Of a stretch of DNA of 64,000 nucleotides, positions 37,482 to 48,668 are shown in pieces (position 1 is the stretch's first letter; every line of letters starts with the position of its first letter). A program made the translations under genes and the position numbers. The stretch spans positions 3,968,001 through 4,032,000 of the forward strand of contig OY294070.1 of assembly GCA_958510875.1 (NCBI GenBank). The letters are read 5' to 3'. This DNA comes from Endomychus coccineus. Its lineage: Eukaryota > Arthropoda > Insecta > Coleoptera > Endomychidae. Under the pieces are notes generated by a model. It saw only the letters and a program-made list of their open reading frames with translations. It was not told the DNA's origin and searched no databases.

Positions 37482-38165
37482 GTTATTCTAATTATGGGTA
37501 TTGCTGGTGCCTGCAGGCGCCATGAGTTGGTCAAAATGGAGATTGGTGACATAGAAGATAAGGATTCTATTTTAATAGTCCGAATTCCCGATTCAAAAAC
37601 GAGAATAAGCCGTGTTTTTACGATTGTTGGTCATAATGAAGAGAATTCAGTTGATTATCTTTCAATTTGTAAAAAATATATTGCACTCAGAAAACATTGT
37701 CTGAATAACAATACTGTCCAACGTCTATTTTTACGTTATGAAAAAGGTAGATGTATGAAACAAGTTGTGGGTATGAATACAATCGGCAAGACTCCCAGTG
37801 ACATTGCTGAATATTTGAAATTGCCCGAGCATAATTTATATACTGGACACTGTCTCCGACGAACCTCTGCTACTTTATTGGTGAATGGTGGAGGTGACCT
37901 AATACAACTGAAAAAACATGGTGGATGGAAAAGTAACAATGTAGCAGAAGGCTACATAGATGATTCAATCAACAATAAGATTGAAACTACCAAGAGAATA
38001 TTCTCAAGACCATCTACATCTCGTTCTGTAGATTTCCAATATTCGGGGGAATTAATGTTAGATAAATCTACTGATCGTCCATCAGGTTCAGGAATAATAA
38101 TTAAAGAGTGTCACAATTGTACATTCAATTTTAGTGTAGTCAATGATAAATTAAATCAACATTAA
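37482..38165 (+). CDS. Crypton recombinase exon 2, catalytic domain
   Basis: After acceptor TTTTTTTATAG the frame starts VILIMGIAGACRRHELVKM, which contains the first catalytic Arg (box I). TGHCLRRTSATLL supplies the His-x-x-Arg pair. LKKHGGWKS is the His/Trp box and VAEGYIDDS holds the nucleophilic Tyr. Together they complete the tyrosine-recombinase set in about 227 codons. A Cys/His-poor tail with KECHNCTFNFSVV ends the protein. The same exon pattern occurs in many insect genomes as unnamed genes, so domestication cannot be excluded. Confidence 0.82.
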   Translation, partial: VILIMGIAGACRRHELVKMEIGDIEDKDSILIVRIPDSKTRISRVFTIVGHNEENSVDYLSICKKYIALRKHCLNNNTVQRLFLRYEKGRCMKQVVGMNTIGKTPSDIAEYLKLPEHNLYTGHCLRRTSATLLVNGGGDLIQLKKHGGWKSNNVAEGYIDDSINNKIETTKRIFSRPSTSRSVDFQYSGELMLDKSTDRPSGSGIIIKECHNCTFNFSVVNDKLNQH

Positions 38166-38264
38166 TCAGGAATATATAAACTGTACTTGATGTACTTTTG
38201 TTGAATAAAGCATCTGGTGTTTTTTCTTTTTTTTTCTGAAAACTGCGTTTGTAGAAAAAATCTT

Positions 38265-38388
38265 GTGTGTATTTCGAGCACAAAGTGTCATTGTCGCTCT
38301 CCAAAGATTACCGCGCTCCGCTTTGCGTCGCGCGGTAACTCTCTTTGTCGAGCGACAATATATCACTTTGCGCTCTTAATACACAAAT
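38265..38388. repeat. GC-rich palindrome 3' of the Crypton
   Basis: The two arms, roughly 38265-38315 and 38331-38388, pair through ATTGTCGCTC with GAGCGACAAT, TTACCGCG with CGCGGTAA, and GCACAAAGTG with CACTTTGCGC, around a short GC-rich loop. It is sharply more GC-rich than its neighbours. It could be the recombination site or a transcript end of the element. Confidence 0.65.
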
Positions 38389-38400
38389 AGCTATTAAGAG

Positions 38401-39579
38401 GAATCGCTTAAATTTGAGAAGCTTTCGGTTCAGATTTCTGGTCTCCTCCCAAACGATAGTATCTTTGTAGACGTGGAATTTGTTTTATCCCTACATTACA
38501 CTAACATTATAAAAAAAATCCAGAAGAAAACGCACCATTAGTATAAACAAAATGGAAAAATTGTATCACTACTAGGAAATTAGGAAAAGCAATTAATTAC
38601 AGTAAAAAACTTGTGATGATAAATGAATGGAGGGAGTCAGGTTCCTGAAGAACTCAGCCAGCTACATTAACAGAAACGGAAGTATGTAGATTGATGTAAA
38701 AAAGGAAAAGAGAGACAATCTGAAGCAAAGTACTTAGAACTACCATGGTCAAACGGATAACTAATGGCCGCACCAAAATTAGATGATTTGTACCTAATTC
38801 TCTTGGCAGTTCTCTCTTTTTACACGAATCTTATCGGAGATAACAATCTAGAAAAGACATAAACGAATTACATAGTGTCTTGAATCCGTTCATGTCTTTT
38901 TCTAGTATTATCTCCGCTAAGATTGATATAAAAATACATATTGACTTGGACTTCCAGGCTTATTTCTATTGCACAAGAAAAGTGGTGGTTGAATTAGCTA
39001 GAGGAAACAAACTTCAGCTACTGTACGTAACTGTCCGCTATGGCGTGAAAGGAAACGGCACTCATAGCCCCGATCCAACGAGCTGACAAAAGGATTGTGT
39101 CGAGCAACGGGGTATCCAAATACCCCCTTTGGCTAAGTGCGCTGATCTTATTAAGCACGCTACCATCTCAACCAACACCGATACCAAACAGTGTGAACTT
39201 CAACAAACGAACGAGAAACGTTTTGGCATTCGATAAACTGCAATAAAATAGCACCTGGCATAGATCTAAGGGGTAAGTGAAGCTTCATATCATTTAGATT
39301 GTGAGATGTAAAAATATTCTCCGAATGTGTAGCAGCAGCGGGTATCAGGCTAGTTACCTTATATATTCCAATTAGGAAAATTAGTAGAGTGAGATGGGAA
39401 GAAAGGAAACAAAAGAACATGCAAAATAAATGAATAAATAATCCACTAAAATCAATTTATTTCGAACGAGTTGCTAACGTGACATACAAACAATTAATTA
39501 ATTAGTGGATTAAATTATCATAAATCAGTTAGAATTATCCAGGGCATTTCGATATTCAATTAGTTTGCGTTCCACAACT
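38401..39579. other. Intergenic sequence before the Gr locus
   Basis: No gene was recognised. Faint polymerase-like words near 39040-39150 on the minus strand (GGIWIPRC) may be a short retrotransposon scrap. The promoter of Gr exon A should lie just before 39580. Confidence 0.35.
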
Positions 39580-40458
39580 ATGGCAACGCGAATACGCTCC
39601 GATCTTCAGCTTGTAAAGCTGCTTCATAAGATCAGTGCAATCTACGGTTTGATGCCTTTGGCCCTTATGAAAAGAAACCGTTACAATCATCTGTATTTAC
39701 ATAAAATCTACGTCTTCCTCGTTTTCGGTTTTTCGATGTCGGCCATTACGCTTTACTTTGGCATGCATTTGATCTATGAAATTTATCCAGGATTCACCTA
39801 TAGGATTTTGAAGCTCGGTACCGACATCATATTTGTTGTGAATACAGCAGTCCTATTCATCACAGTTATCGCAAACCAGCAGCATTGGGACTTGCTGTAC
39901 CAATGTATAGACGTTTTGGACGAAAAACTGGAAAATAACGTAAGGACACCATTGAAAGACGCAATGTTCCGTTTATTAATGACCATTCTACTAATCTACA
40001 TAAACTTAGCCATACCCATAATCGAATTCCATTCGCTGCAAGAAATTAATGTGATGATTTGCGTGAATTTAATCGTAAAAACATTGATGTTTTTTTTTCA
40101 CATTCTGACGCTTCTGGTAACTTTGGCCTTGCTAGTGCTGCTACGAAACAGATACGTGGATTTGACTTTTCTGATTGAGCACTATCGTGATCTTTCTGAT
40201 GAACGACAACCAGAACAAGCTCCGATACGTTTGAACGTGACCTCATTTGATGACTACTTCGGAGAACTAACTATACATGTCCAAGTGCTGTTTGAAGCGG
40301 TCGAATGTTTCGATAAAATACACGGCAGGATCGTTTTTTGTCTGATTGTAGGTCCCGTGGTTCACGCGCTGGCTTTGATCAATGCTCATCTGCTGGCCAG
40401 AAATCTTGGACAAGATGAATGGTTCACCTCGAGCGTTCCTGTGATTTTATTCATTGTG
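39580..40458 (+). CDS. Gustatory receptor 5' exon A
   Basis: ATG at 39580 starts MATRIRSDLQLVKLLHKISAIYGLMPLAL. The open frame begins 15 bases earlier but only at a TTG. Hydrophobic segments fall near residues 42-66, 82-100, 130-150 and 155-185, then near 250-268 and 284-293. It carries IYGL near residue 21, shared with B and F. It ends in phase 0 at ILFIV before GTAAGT. It is the most diverged of the set. An acceptor-like site only 49 bases downstream (40508) offers a second, truncating splice choice; joining to 63471 would need a 23-kb intron. Confidence 0.85.
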
Positions 40459-40507
40459 GTAAGTAAATACGTTTGATGTATTGGACTAAATCATTTTATC
40501 TTCACAG

Positions 40508-40576
40508 ATTTTCGCAAGCTCAAAGCTGGTAGTATTACACTACCACAATTTTTGTATGGAAGATGGACGCTATTGA
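40508..40576 (+). pseudogene. Possible relic private 3' exon of Gr A
   Basis: A 49-base sequence from GTAAGT (40459) to TTATCTTCACAG (40507) has the look of a minimal insect intron. The following frame IFASSKLVVLHYHNF continues in phase 0 with hydrophobic character like the start of the shared exon (IFTCDSII), then stops after 22 codons. No TYxxxxxQF follows. A CR1-like element begins at about 40637, so the remainder may have been lost. The match is weak. Confidence 0.3.
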
Positions 40577-40636
40577 ATCATACAAAATTTCAACTGCATC
40601 ATAAAGTTCACTTAATGTCCGCAAGGCATAAAGTAG

Positions 40637-43250
40637 ATAGAATAGAATAGAAATATGTATTGCTTATAACTACACAGTTTTGGCAGTGTCAGGATCAAGA
40701 TGGATAAAATATGGTAATATAACAAATACAGAATACACTTGCAGCATACTACAATTTAAAAAATTATAATTAAAAAATTCACAAACAGAATAAAAACAGT
40801 TCTGTGTCAGAAATGATTTTGCAACCTTTCTAAATGGTGAAGAGCAAGTCCACTGACTACATATATCCATAGATATCGTGAGCTATTTTGGTCTTTTTAC
40901 CACGTTGTAGGTCATTAAAATTTGAATCCGACAGTGCATTTCTTAGTCTTAAAACGTGGAATGGAGTTAGTATTTATTGCATGTATTGTTTATATTTGTC
41001 AAATAAAATATATTTTATATTTGTAAGTAAATTTAGGTAATAATTAGGGTATATGGAACACAGAATGAACATAACAAATTTGAGTGGACATGTATGACAT
41101 ACCATACAAAATTTATATAAAGCTATTCAAGATTATTTAAAACAAATAATTGGCCAATGGGGCAACAAAAATTCTTTTATCGAGTAGAATGCATGACTAT
41201 GAAAGAATTTTTTTAATGTGGATTTAGAAACATTGAGTGAACACTCTTTTAGCTTCTTGGGTAGCTTGTTCATAAATATTTTACTATAACAGTTACCAGA
41301 AGAGCGACTCGAATTTAATCTTAAGTAGTCAATATGAATATTATGGCAACATCTAGTGTTATATATAATTGTGCAGATTATTATTAAAAATATGTGTGTC
41401 AGATGACATACCCATTAGAATACAATTATAAATATATAGTGACGGAAAAGTCACAATTTTGGAATCAATAAAACTGTTTCTAACGTCATCTCGAAAACGT
41501 TTCTTTGTTAAGATTCTCAACACTTTGAGGGCGAAAAATCATATCCGAATGAGGTGAATTACCCCAGCCTGTCAGGGCATATGACATATGCGACTGAGTA
41601 AAGGCCAGTAGTTTACTAAATTTCTTATCAAGAAAATATTTTCTGAGATTTTGTTAGCTACACTGTCAACATGACACTCCCAACTAAGAACTGGATCAAA
41701 TAAGATACCCAAAAATTTTATTTAGTCAAGGTTTCCAAAAGTAATGCTTCTGTGTGTTAATAGCATTATACCAGTTTTGTCATGGTTTACGGACAGTTCA
41801 TTTGCACGAAACCAGTCAACAAGACTTTCTTGGGAATCACTCAAGCAAGCCAGCAAATTCCTTTCGTTGTTCTCGCTTCGAACCATACTGATGTCATCGG
41901 CAAAGAGCTGGAGATCTGCCGCTCCCATCGCCTGAACTAGATCATTAATGAAAATGAGGAACAGTAGCAGACCAAGGGTAGTACCCTGTGGAAGTTCACT
42001 GACAACCTCACCATGTTGCGAGGAGGTTCCATTGATGACAGTGTGCTATTTTCGGTTGAATGAAAAATTAAATTACAACTGTTATGAAATTTGTAAAATT
42101 TTAGTTTATCAACAAGAATAGAAAGAGAAACCAGGTCAAAAGCTTTGCTTAGGTCACAAAAGAATGTGCCTACGATAAACCCTTATTCCATACCGCTTAC
42201 AATGATCTCTATAAGTTTATTTACAGCATCACTGGTGCTCCTACTTTTACGGAAGCCAAACTGATTGCAATAAAAAATGTTTGACTTTTCAAAATAGTCG
42301 GCTATCTGATACGTCAAGCACGATTCAAAACTTTTGAAAAAAATGGAACCATAGCTATTGGTCTATAATTGTTCATGTCGTCTTTAGATCCCTTTTTATT
42401 CACAGGAATAACCTTCGTAATTTTAAGAGCACCAGGGTATATTCCGGCGTCTATAGATTGATTTAATAAATTGGTTAACGGATAAATACGAAAGGTAAAT
42501 TACATTCTTAATTAGGTTATAATGGTCTTTACTTTTTTTATTTTATATTTTGTTAATTACATCTCTTACATGGATACACGAAACGTGAGAGAATGAGACT
42601 GACTTAAGATTTATCTTTTCCTAAAATGTTTAATATTTCGTATAAGATTTTTTTAATTTAGGTATTTATGATTTGATCTCTAAAGGAATATTTAAAAAGA
42701 ATGAATTTAACTAATTTGGGTCCAGTGTTGCTGAATTATTATTCTTATTCTTCTTTCCATTGTTAGCATGAAATATATCCCAATATGGTTATGGTTATTT
42801 CAATTAATTTATACTTAAAAAGTTCATTATTGTAAGATCTTTTACCAGAAAAAAGAATCGTTTTAATCTCTTCATCGTTGGGAAAATTAGATTTAAGTTC
42901 CCCCAAGAATCTTAGACATTCTCTCTTGTTGGAAGCTCGTCATAAACCAACTAAGCTGTAAGCTGTTTGATGAGGCTTGGGCCTATTTAACCTTAGCAGG
43001 GAAAGACACATTGACAGCTTCAACAAAAATTTGGATGAATTTGTTAAAGTTTCCATTGATATCTAAGTTATTATTACCAACAAAGCCCCAATTTGCCCTT
43101 TAAATGATGTTATAAAAAGTCTCCATATCTAATTCAGTAATAGACCTGTTCAATCCTGTTTTTCCTCAATCCATTTTAATACCAACTGCCCTATGAGTTG
43201 TTGTATTCGTCGTACAGACGTCTGAAGTGTCGTGCGTCCATTTGCAATAA
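40637..43250 (-). mobile_element. CR1-like non-LTR retrotransposon, decayed
   Basis: On the minus strand reverse transcriptase blocks appear in order: NNYRPIAMVPFFSKVL near 42370, NQFGFRKSRSTSDAV near 42260, CDLSKAFDLV near 42150, and LQLFADDISMV (catalytic A-D-D) near 41905-41870. SVNHDKTGIMLL lies near 41790. Thumb-like pieces follow to about 41030, and a short TTCTA-type repeat tail at 40637-40655 marks the 3' end. Frames are broken. It sits between Gr exons A and B, inside any intron joining A to the shared exon. Confidence 0.7.
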
Positions 43251-43381
43251 ATCATTCTTCATGTTTATCTTGGTCATGCTAGTTGATATCGATTAAGTTA
43301 TCTAGAAAATCATCTAAGCTTGACCTCAACCAACTAAACTATTATTACGTTATTATCCCCGCATTCCTCGATCTCTACACA

Positions 43382-44275
43382 ATGACTAGACTACAAGGAG
43401 AACGAATTGATGTAATGGCTCTTGTGTTAATTCAGAAACTGAGCGTTATCTATGGTCTCGCACCTTGGTCCAATCTGAAGATGCTGGGATTCGTGCACAT
43501 CGTCTGGTACAAAGTTTACGCCTCTGTCATCTGTTGTATAACCAGCGTCATCACCGTAGTGGAATTTATAAATCACATCAATACCCGGTGGAACTCTAAA
43601 GAAAATATAACTACATTAGCCATGGAATCCTTTGCTAGATGTAGCTATCTTTCAACGACTGTCGCGATTTTTGTTACGATTTTAGGGAGACAAAACATCT
43701 GGAGAGATATAAGTGATTCAATCGAAATTTTGGATAAGAGACTGGTTAATACAAGAGCAGCATGTAGAGATAGATGGCATTCTCTTCTGGTTGCCATTGG
43801 TACAAGCTGTGTGTTTGCGGCTGTTTCTATATCATCACCGATATACCAGTTTTTCGCGATCGACAAGTTCAATTTCGACAACATCATCTTTAATATAACC
43901 GTGGCACAAGTGAGGATAAATAATGCGATAGTGATTCTGATTATGTACGTCACGTTGAGAATAATTCAGTACAGATACGAAGATCTTATTCGCATTATCG
44001 AAGACTACAAGAACTTTCGTAGTGGCAATAGAAAATTGCGAAAACTGTATCTGATAGTTTTGTTCGCGGATTATTTTCCAGCGTTGGTGCGACACCACGA
44101 ATGCTTGTTTGGAATCGTTCAAAGTTTCGATAAGCTCTTCGGGTTCTTGATGTTTTGCACGATTGCTTGTCCTCTGGTTTACGTTTTGCGTTTGTGTAAT
44201 GTGTTGTTGGCGCATGAGGAGGTGACTAAGCATGAGATAATTTCACGAAGCTTACCAGTAGCCTGCTATATGGTG
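43382..44275 (+). CDS. Gustatory receptor 5' exon B
   Basis: The start is placed at ATG 43382 (MTRLQGERIDVMALVLIQKL), because IQKLSVIYGLAPWSNLKMLG then aligns with the start of exon F (IQKWGIIYGLAPWANLRTLG). An upstream extension to 43283 has no counterpart. The 298 codons contain six hydrophobic segments, a loop with FADYFPALVRHHECLF matching LADYFPALTKCHRQLF in F, and end at ACYMV in phase 0 before GTAAGT. The frame runs on only 25 codons past the donor, without a Gr C-terminus. Confidence 0.88.
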
Positions 44276-44286
44276 GTAAGTTTGAT

Positions 44287-44525
44287 TTTCTTATACTTTA
44301 ACTACACGAGAGGGAAACCTATAAAGTTCGAAAAACAACGTATGAGTTAGCGGTGGAATATTGGGAGAGAAGGTAGGCATTCGAATATTTCTTGAACGTT
44401 TGGAGGTTATGGTCCATCTATCTGGAATCTCTCGTGGAGGAACAATAGACGAGATTTCTAATGAACGTCGACCATGGAAATATCTAAAGAAAATGGAGAG
44501 ATCGGCCACCTTTCTACGATATTAA
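44287..44525. repeat. Interspersed repeat, uninterrupted copy
   Basis: Homologous to 7240-7464 plus 8108-8200. The site corresponding to the insertion at 7465 is intact here near TCTCGTGGAGG. A partial reverse copy lies at about 63050-63225. Confidence 0.6.
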
Positions 44526-44579
44526 CAACGCAGTTCTATTTTGAATTCAAGTTGTCCAATTTGCTCAAATTTTAGAACG

Positions 44580-44598
44580 GGCCCCACGTTGGGAGCCA
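44580..44598 (-). repeat. Isolated primer-binding-site-like sequence
   Basis: On the minus strand it reads TGGCTCCCAACGTGGGGCC, one base different from the leader at 12481 in its first 18. No leader or LTR homology was found around it. Confidence 0.35.
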
Positions 44599-44908
44599 AT
44601 GTATGATAATACATTATAACAGTACGTACCTTATTCCTTGTTGCTATCTCATCAAAATTAATTACATTATCTTTCGCACAGGTGAACTAGTGAACTGTAA
44701 GAATTATTGAGAAACAATCAAACGTGCTTCCATGATACATGACATCCCACATACTACGTTGTTTAAATCGTGAAACAAGAATTTCGGACACTTCTGCCGG
44801 TTAAAAATGTATGACTTGGATATATATTTATAACGAGAAAATGCACTCAAAATGGCCTCTGGCTTGTGACTTCACGTTTCGAGCGCGCATCCCAAAAATT
44901 GTCTAGAG

Positions 44909-45545
44909 CAGGGCTCTCCAAAATGTCATTAATCCGGCCCGCGAAAGCTAGTGGCTCATTCTTGTTATTGTTGTTGTGATCAGTTGGATAAAAATGCACA
45001 GAATGATAATAACTCGGTTTTATTTACGTACTGGGTAAAGCTTAATGACAAGTAAAATACGCAGAAAATTTAACTTAAGTATAATAACTAACAAATAATT
45101 GAAATAAAATTCCACTGATATTATAAACATTATAGCATATGAACATATAAACATATAATATTTAAAAATTATAACGTTTAAAATACTAATAAGACAATGA
45201 TTCTAGACCCAGGTATGAATTACATATAAATTCTCGAGAAAAAGGTGCCCCATTTCCCGAGAATCTATATGTAACTAATGAAATTTATGTAATTGTGATT
45301 TTCCACTGACAATAGCTGTGGGTTTTCTTCTTGAAATTTCAAATTCAGTTTCGTTCATATGTTTTGTCAACTCGACATAGGATGCTAACTTTCACAGCCA
45401 ATCGCTATTTTATAATTCGGTAAGAGGGCATTTTTTGATCATTTCTCCATCAGGGTATGGTTTTCCACGTTTCGCAATTTGAATAGCCACACGTAAGTTG
45501 GCACGAGTTGCAGCCTCTTGTTCAGTATTGAGTTTTCTATTTGAA
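44909..45545 (-). mobile_element. hAT element remnant
   Basis: The left edge CAGGGCTCTCCAAAA followed by CGGCCCGC resembles the CAGGGGTCTCCAAACT...CGGCCCGC ends of widespread hAT elements. On the minus strand at 45545-45415, EQEAATRANLRVAIQIAKRG and GKPYPDGEMIKKC match the N-terminal part of a hAT transposase of the GTF2I/SCAND3-like group. The rest is missing. A tiny PLE insertion lies inside it. Confidence 0.55.
45206..45277. mobile_element. Miniature PLE insertion, two terminal ends only
   Basis: TAGACCCAGGTATGAATTAC here matches the left edge of PLE D (TTGACCCAGTATGAATTAT at about 48555). The right half, TTTCCCGAGAATCTATATG, matches a PLE right edge. The two halves form an inverted repeat (45220-45243 with 45252-45273) and nothing lies between, so this is a PLE reduced to its ends. 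Confidence 0.55.
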
Positions 45546-46065
45546 TGTACATATTATTTCAACTATAATCAAGACTATATTTAATTACAATTTTGATGCA
45601 TAGATAGTACGTTACGTCCCGCTTTACGTGTGACACATTCTGATTAATTCTGTAACTTATGAAAGAAAGACGTGTAAAACATAAAATGGTTCACATTAAG
45701 ATTTATCATGTAGCTACCTATTAGTTCCCCGTCCTATTTTGGTTATTGATCTTCACAGGCTTATGATTTCCTTTACAACCACACATTTGTCAACTTATTG
45801 CAACCCTTTTAACCATATCAGCTATGGTATCATATCACCCACCTTGAAGCGAGTGAAACTAATTTTGTGTTTATTTTAAGAAATTCGTCCACTATTTCCC
45901 ACGATAAAATGTGTTATTGATGATAAACAGTAAACATGTGGCAAGCCCCTTAGGGTTCTTGTTACTTTGCTTTGAGATATTTAAATTTTACATGAAACTT
46001 TAATTTTCTAAATATGATTTACTTTTTTTAATATTGGGAATAACCTGTACATAACCCTTATTACA
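45541..46065. repeat. Interspersed repeat, copy 2
   Basis: Matches 34736-35225 with small indels, including an extra stretch near 45805-45840. It ends shortly before the duplicated region that carries Gr exon C. Confidence 0.65.
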
Positions 46066-46268
46066 CTATCCGCTAGTTGATTAATTGCCTCGGAATGTAA
46101 GCATCGAATTTGGAACGTCCTGTACATTTAGAGAAAGAAAGAATACTAATCACATGATTTACTTTATCGTGATCAACTATTATTCAGTTATAGTCACGCT
46201 AATTAAAATATGTTCATTTTATCGTTGAAGTGGTTGCTCCAACTCGATCAAACCGCCGACACACAATT

Positions 46269-47132
46269 ATGGGTGAGAAAATTTGCAGCCGTCTCGATTT
46301 GAAACTGCTGAAATTTGTCCAGAAATTTGGAATTATATCCGGAGGTTATCCCTTGTATAACATACAGAATGTCTCAATCTATTACTTAACGGCTTATAGA
46401 ATGTACATTTACTTCATATTTATATCTACAGTTGTAGTTATAATCGAACATCTTTACAACTATAGTCAAAAGTGGACTAGAATCACCAATATTGCAACTA
46501 CCCTTTGTTCAACAGTATGCTCAACCATCAACGAAGCTTCACTCTACTTCTTGACTTTCAGACATAGTCATAACTGGAAACTGTTCTTCAAACTACTCAA
46601 TTATTTGGATAGCAAGATCTTAGTCGTCGAAGAAGATTACGTTCAACATGCAGTCATTAAACTAATGATTATCATTCTCTTTCTATTTTTAGTGGTATTC
46701 ATGCCAGTCTATAATCTCTTCGTGAACCGATATTTAAAATTGGATGATATCGAATTGTCTTTATTGAGAAGCCATGCATTCCAGACCACCGTATACTTGT
46801 ACGTGATGCTAAAGCTAATAAACAATAAATACGCTGATTTGAACTACATGGTGGTGAACTACGGCCGTCCCTCCAGTACGGCTCGAAGGACCAAAAGAAG
46901 AATATATCATACAGGGAGTCTTAAGAACTATTTTTTGGATATCACCAAGTACCACAGAGTCTTGGTGAGATTGGTTAAATGTTATAACGATATGTTTGGA
47001 TGGTCTATGTACAGCTTTATTGTATCTACATCTGTTTACTTATTGCATGTCTTCGAAGATGATATGTTCAAGAAGGAACTTGACGTTGCAGAGCTATATG
47101 GTACCTTCATTCCAATTATAATCTATGGACTG
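46269..47132 (+). CDS. Gustatory receptor 5' exon C
   Basis: ATG at 46269 starts MGEKICSRLDLKLLKFVQKFG; an earlier in-frame start would be a GTG. The 288 codons are open to the donor, with hydrophobic segments near residues 43-60, 76-92, 128-146, 165-185, 245-262 and 275-288. It ends at IIIYGL in phase 0 before GTGAGT. It is nearly identical to D and E. The frame after the donor ends quickly in ELGN and is intron sequence. Confidence 0.88.
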
Positions 47133-47339
47133 GTGAGTATTACAATTAGCTTCGATAAAATTGAACTAGGAAACTGATAAACCAAAGACGAATTAAAAAA
47201 TGAAGAATTGAAGAAGATCCAATTACTGGATAGAAATAAAACGATCACTGGCAGATCTAAGAATAAACGAAGAAGCCAAACACTGCAGGTTGAGAGGTTA
47301 CATTAAAAGGTTTGAATTAGTACAGGTTTCTCCAAACTA

Positions 47340-48544
47340 CGGCCCGCCAGTGTCATCAATCCGGCTCGCGACAGTTTAGAACAGTTTTTTTTTCTAAGCG
47401 ATGCAAAGAAGCTCGTGTATTTCCTAAAGCGAAAAAGAATAACCCGACAAACATGTCTGATATTAGAGATCTAAGCATCCTGCCAGCTTTATCCAAAGTA
47501 CTGGAAAAAGCTATCCAAACTCGAATAAACAAATTCGTTCAGGACAAAAACGTACTACCCAAAGTACAATCGGGCTTTACCCGGGACAGATCTACCACCA
47601 CAGCACTAAGAAACATTGTAGATGACATAATAAGAAGTACTGATGTAGATCAGGTGACTGCCCTAATTTTATTAGATTCCAGTAGGGCGTTTGACACCAT
47701 TAGTCACAAGTTACTATGTGCCAAACTAGAATATGTGGGGTGAACAAGCCGTACGGATGATGGGAAACTACATTGATGGTAGATCGCAGCTGATTGTGCT
47801 TGACGGCTGCGTGTCGGAAAAATTGAACGTTGATAAAGGTGTCCCACAGGGTTCATTACTGGGACCTCTCTCATATAATACATATACATTGGATCTCATT
47901 GATTCCTGGAGACATTGTAACGCACAATCTTATGCAGATGACACGCAGCTGTACAAGTCATTCCCGTTGGGGTTTTGTAAACCATCTATCCATCTTATCA
48001 ACGAGGATCTAAACAACCTTGTCCAACGTGCTGAAGAACACAATCTAACAATTAATCGTTCTGAATCATATGTGTTGTACTTTGGAAAAAAAAATGACAG
48101 GTCAAAGATCGAAAACTTACTCATCCCGATTGTTATAAAAAATCAAACGCTAGAGGTTAAAACCTCTGTTAAAAATTTAGGAGTAACTATAGATAGCGAT
48201 CTCAAATTTACAGAGCACATTAATAGAATCGTAAGCGGTTAAGCTACGGAACACTGAAACATCCCTATAACTACAAAGACCGTCTTCCTTGCAACACTAA
48301 AGCTCTTTTATGTAGCTCCTTAATAATCTCTAGGTTTGATTACGCTGATATGGTGTATGGGCCTGCGCTGGATAGAGATACCTCAACAAAGATCGAAGAA
48401 ATACAAAAATCTGGCTTACGTTTCATCTTCAAAATAAGACGACGAGAACCGATTTCACATAAGCTGCGAGAGCTTGGTTGGTTGACAATGGAGCAGCGAA
48501 GGCGTCAACATTTAGCAATTGTTACAAAAAAACTACTGACTATC
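47340..48544 (+). mobile_element. Jockey-like reverse transcriptase fragment, unit 1
   Basis: Blocks MSDIRDLSILPALSKVLEKA, QSGFTRDRSTTTALRN, LLDSSRAFDTISHK, GVPQGSLLGPLSYNTY and SYADDTQLY are in order, covering the fingers, palm and part of the thumb of a Jockey-type polymerase. A five-base deletion near 47736 relative to unit 2 splits the frame. It is preceded by a hAT-end-like CTCCAAACTACGGCCCGC at about 47331. The 5' endonuclease part is missing. Confidence 0.8.
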
Positions 48545-48626
48545 TAATAAGATTCTTGACCCAGTATGAATTATATATAAAAATTCTCGGGAAATAGGTC
48601 ACCATAACACTTTGTTTTAGATATTC

Positions 48627-48668
48627 GTCTTTACGTACGTTTCGGTCTCACGACCATCATCAGAAGAC
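48627..48668 (-). ncRNA. Hammerhead ribozyme candidate, PLE D inverted end
   Basis: Minus strand: GTCTT, CTGATGA, extra T, stem II GGTC-GTGA-GACC, GAAA, CGTACG, GTA, AAGAC. Stem I (GTCTT with AAGAC) pairs perfectly. It is the mirror of the motif at 50629-50670 in the same element. Confidence 0.68.

Larger units (their letters stand above)
36840..38400 (+). mobile_element. Crypton-type tyrosine recombinase element
   Basis: The element encodes a single recombinase in two exons (36936-37361 and 37482-38165), followed by an AATAAA at 38203 and a GC-rich palindrome (38265-38388). Cryptons move by tyrosine recombination and lack long terminal inverted repeats, so the outer limits given here are estimates. 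Both exons are open, the intron has good splice sites, and all catalytic residues are visible. A truncated relative lies at 11485-11769. Confidence 0.7.

Noticed and set aside
39160..39420. Minus-strand 86-codon frame with a signal-peptide-like start
   Set aside because: There is no homology, no splice context and no second copy. A hydrophobic start is common by chance in AT-rich DNA.
43283..43381. N-terminal extension of Gr B
   Set aside because: The other receptors start at the position of ATG 43382. The extra 33 residues have no counterpart and no hydrophobic or signal character.
44580..44598. Primer-binding-site-like sequence as evidence of an LTR element beside Gr B
   Set aside because: No LTR, leader or polymerase homology surrounds it, so it is kept only as a low-confidence scrap.
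46230..46268. N-terminal extension of Gr C from 46230
   Set aside because: It would begin at GTG. Copies D and E start at the ATG equivalent to 46269.
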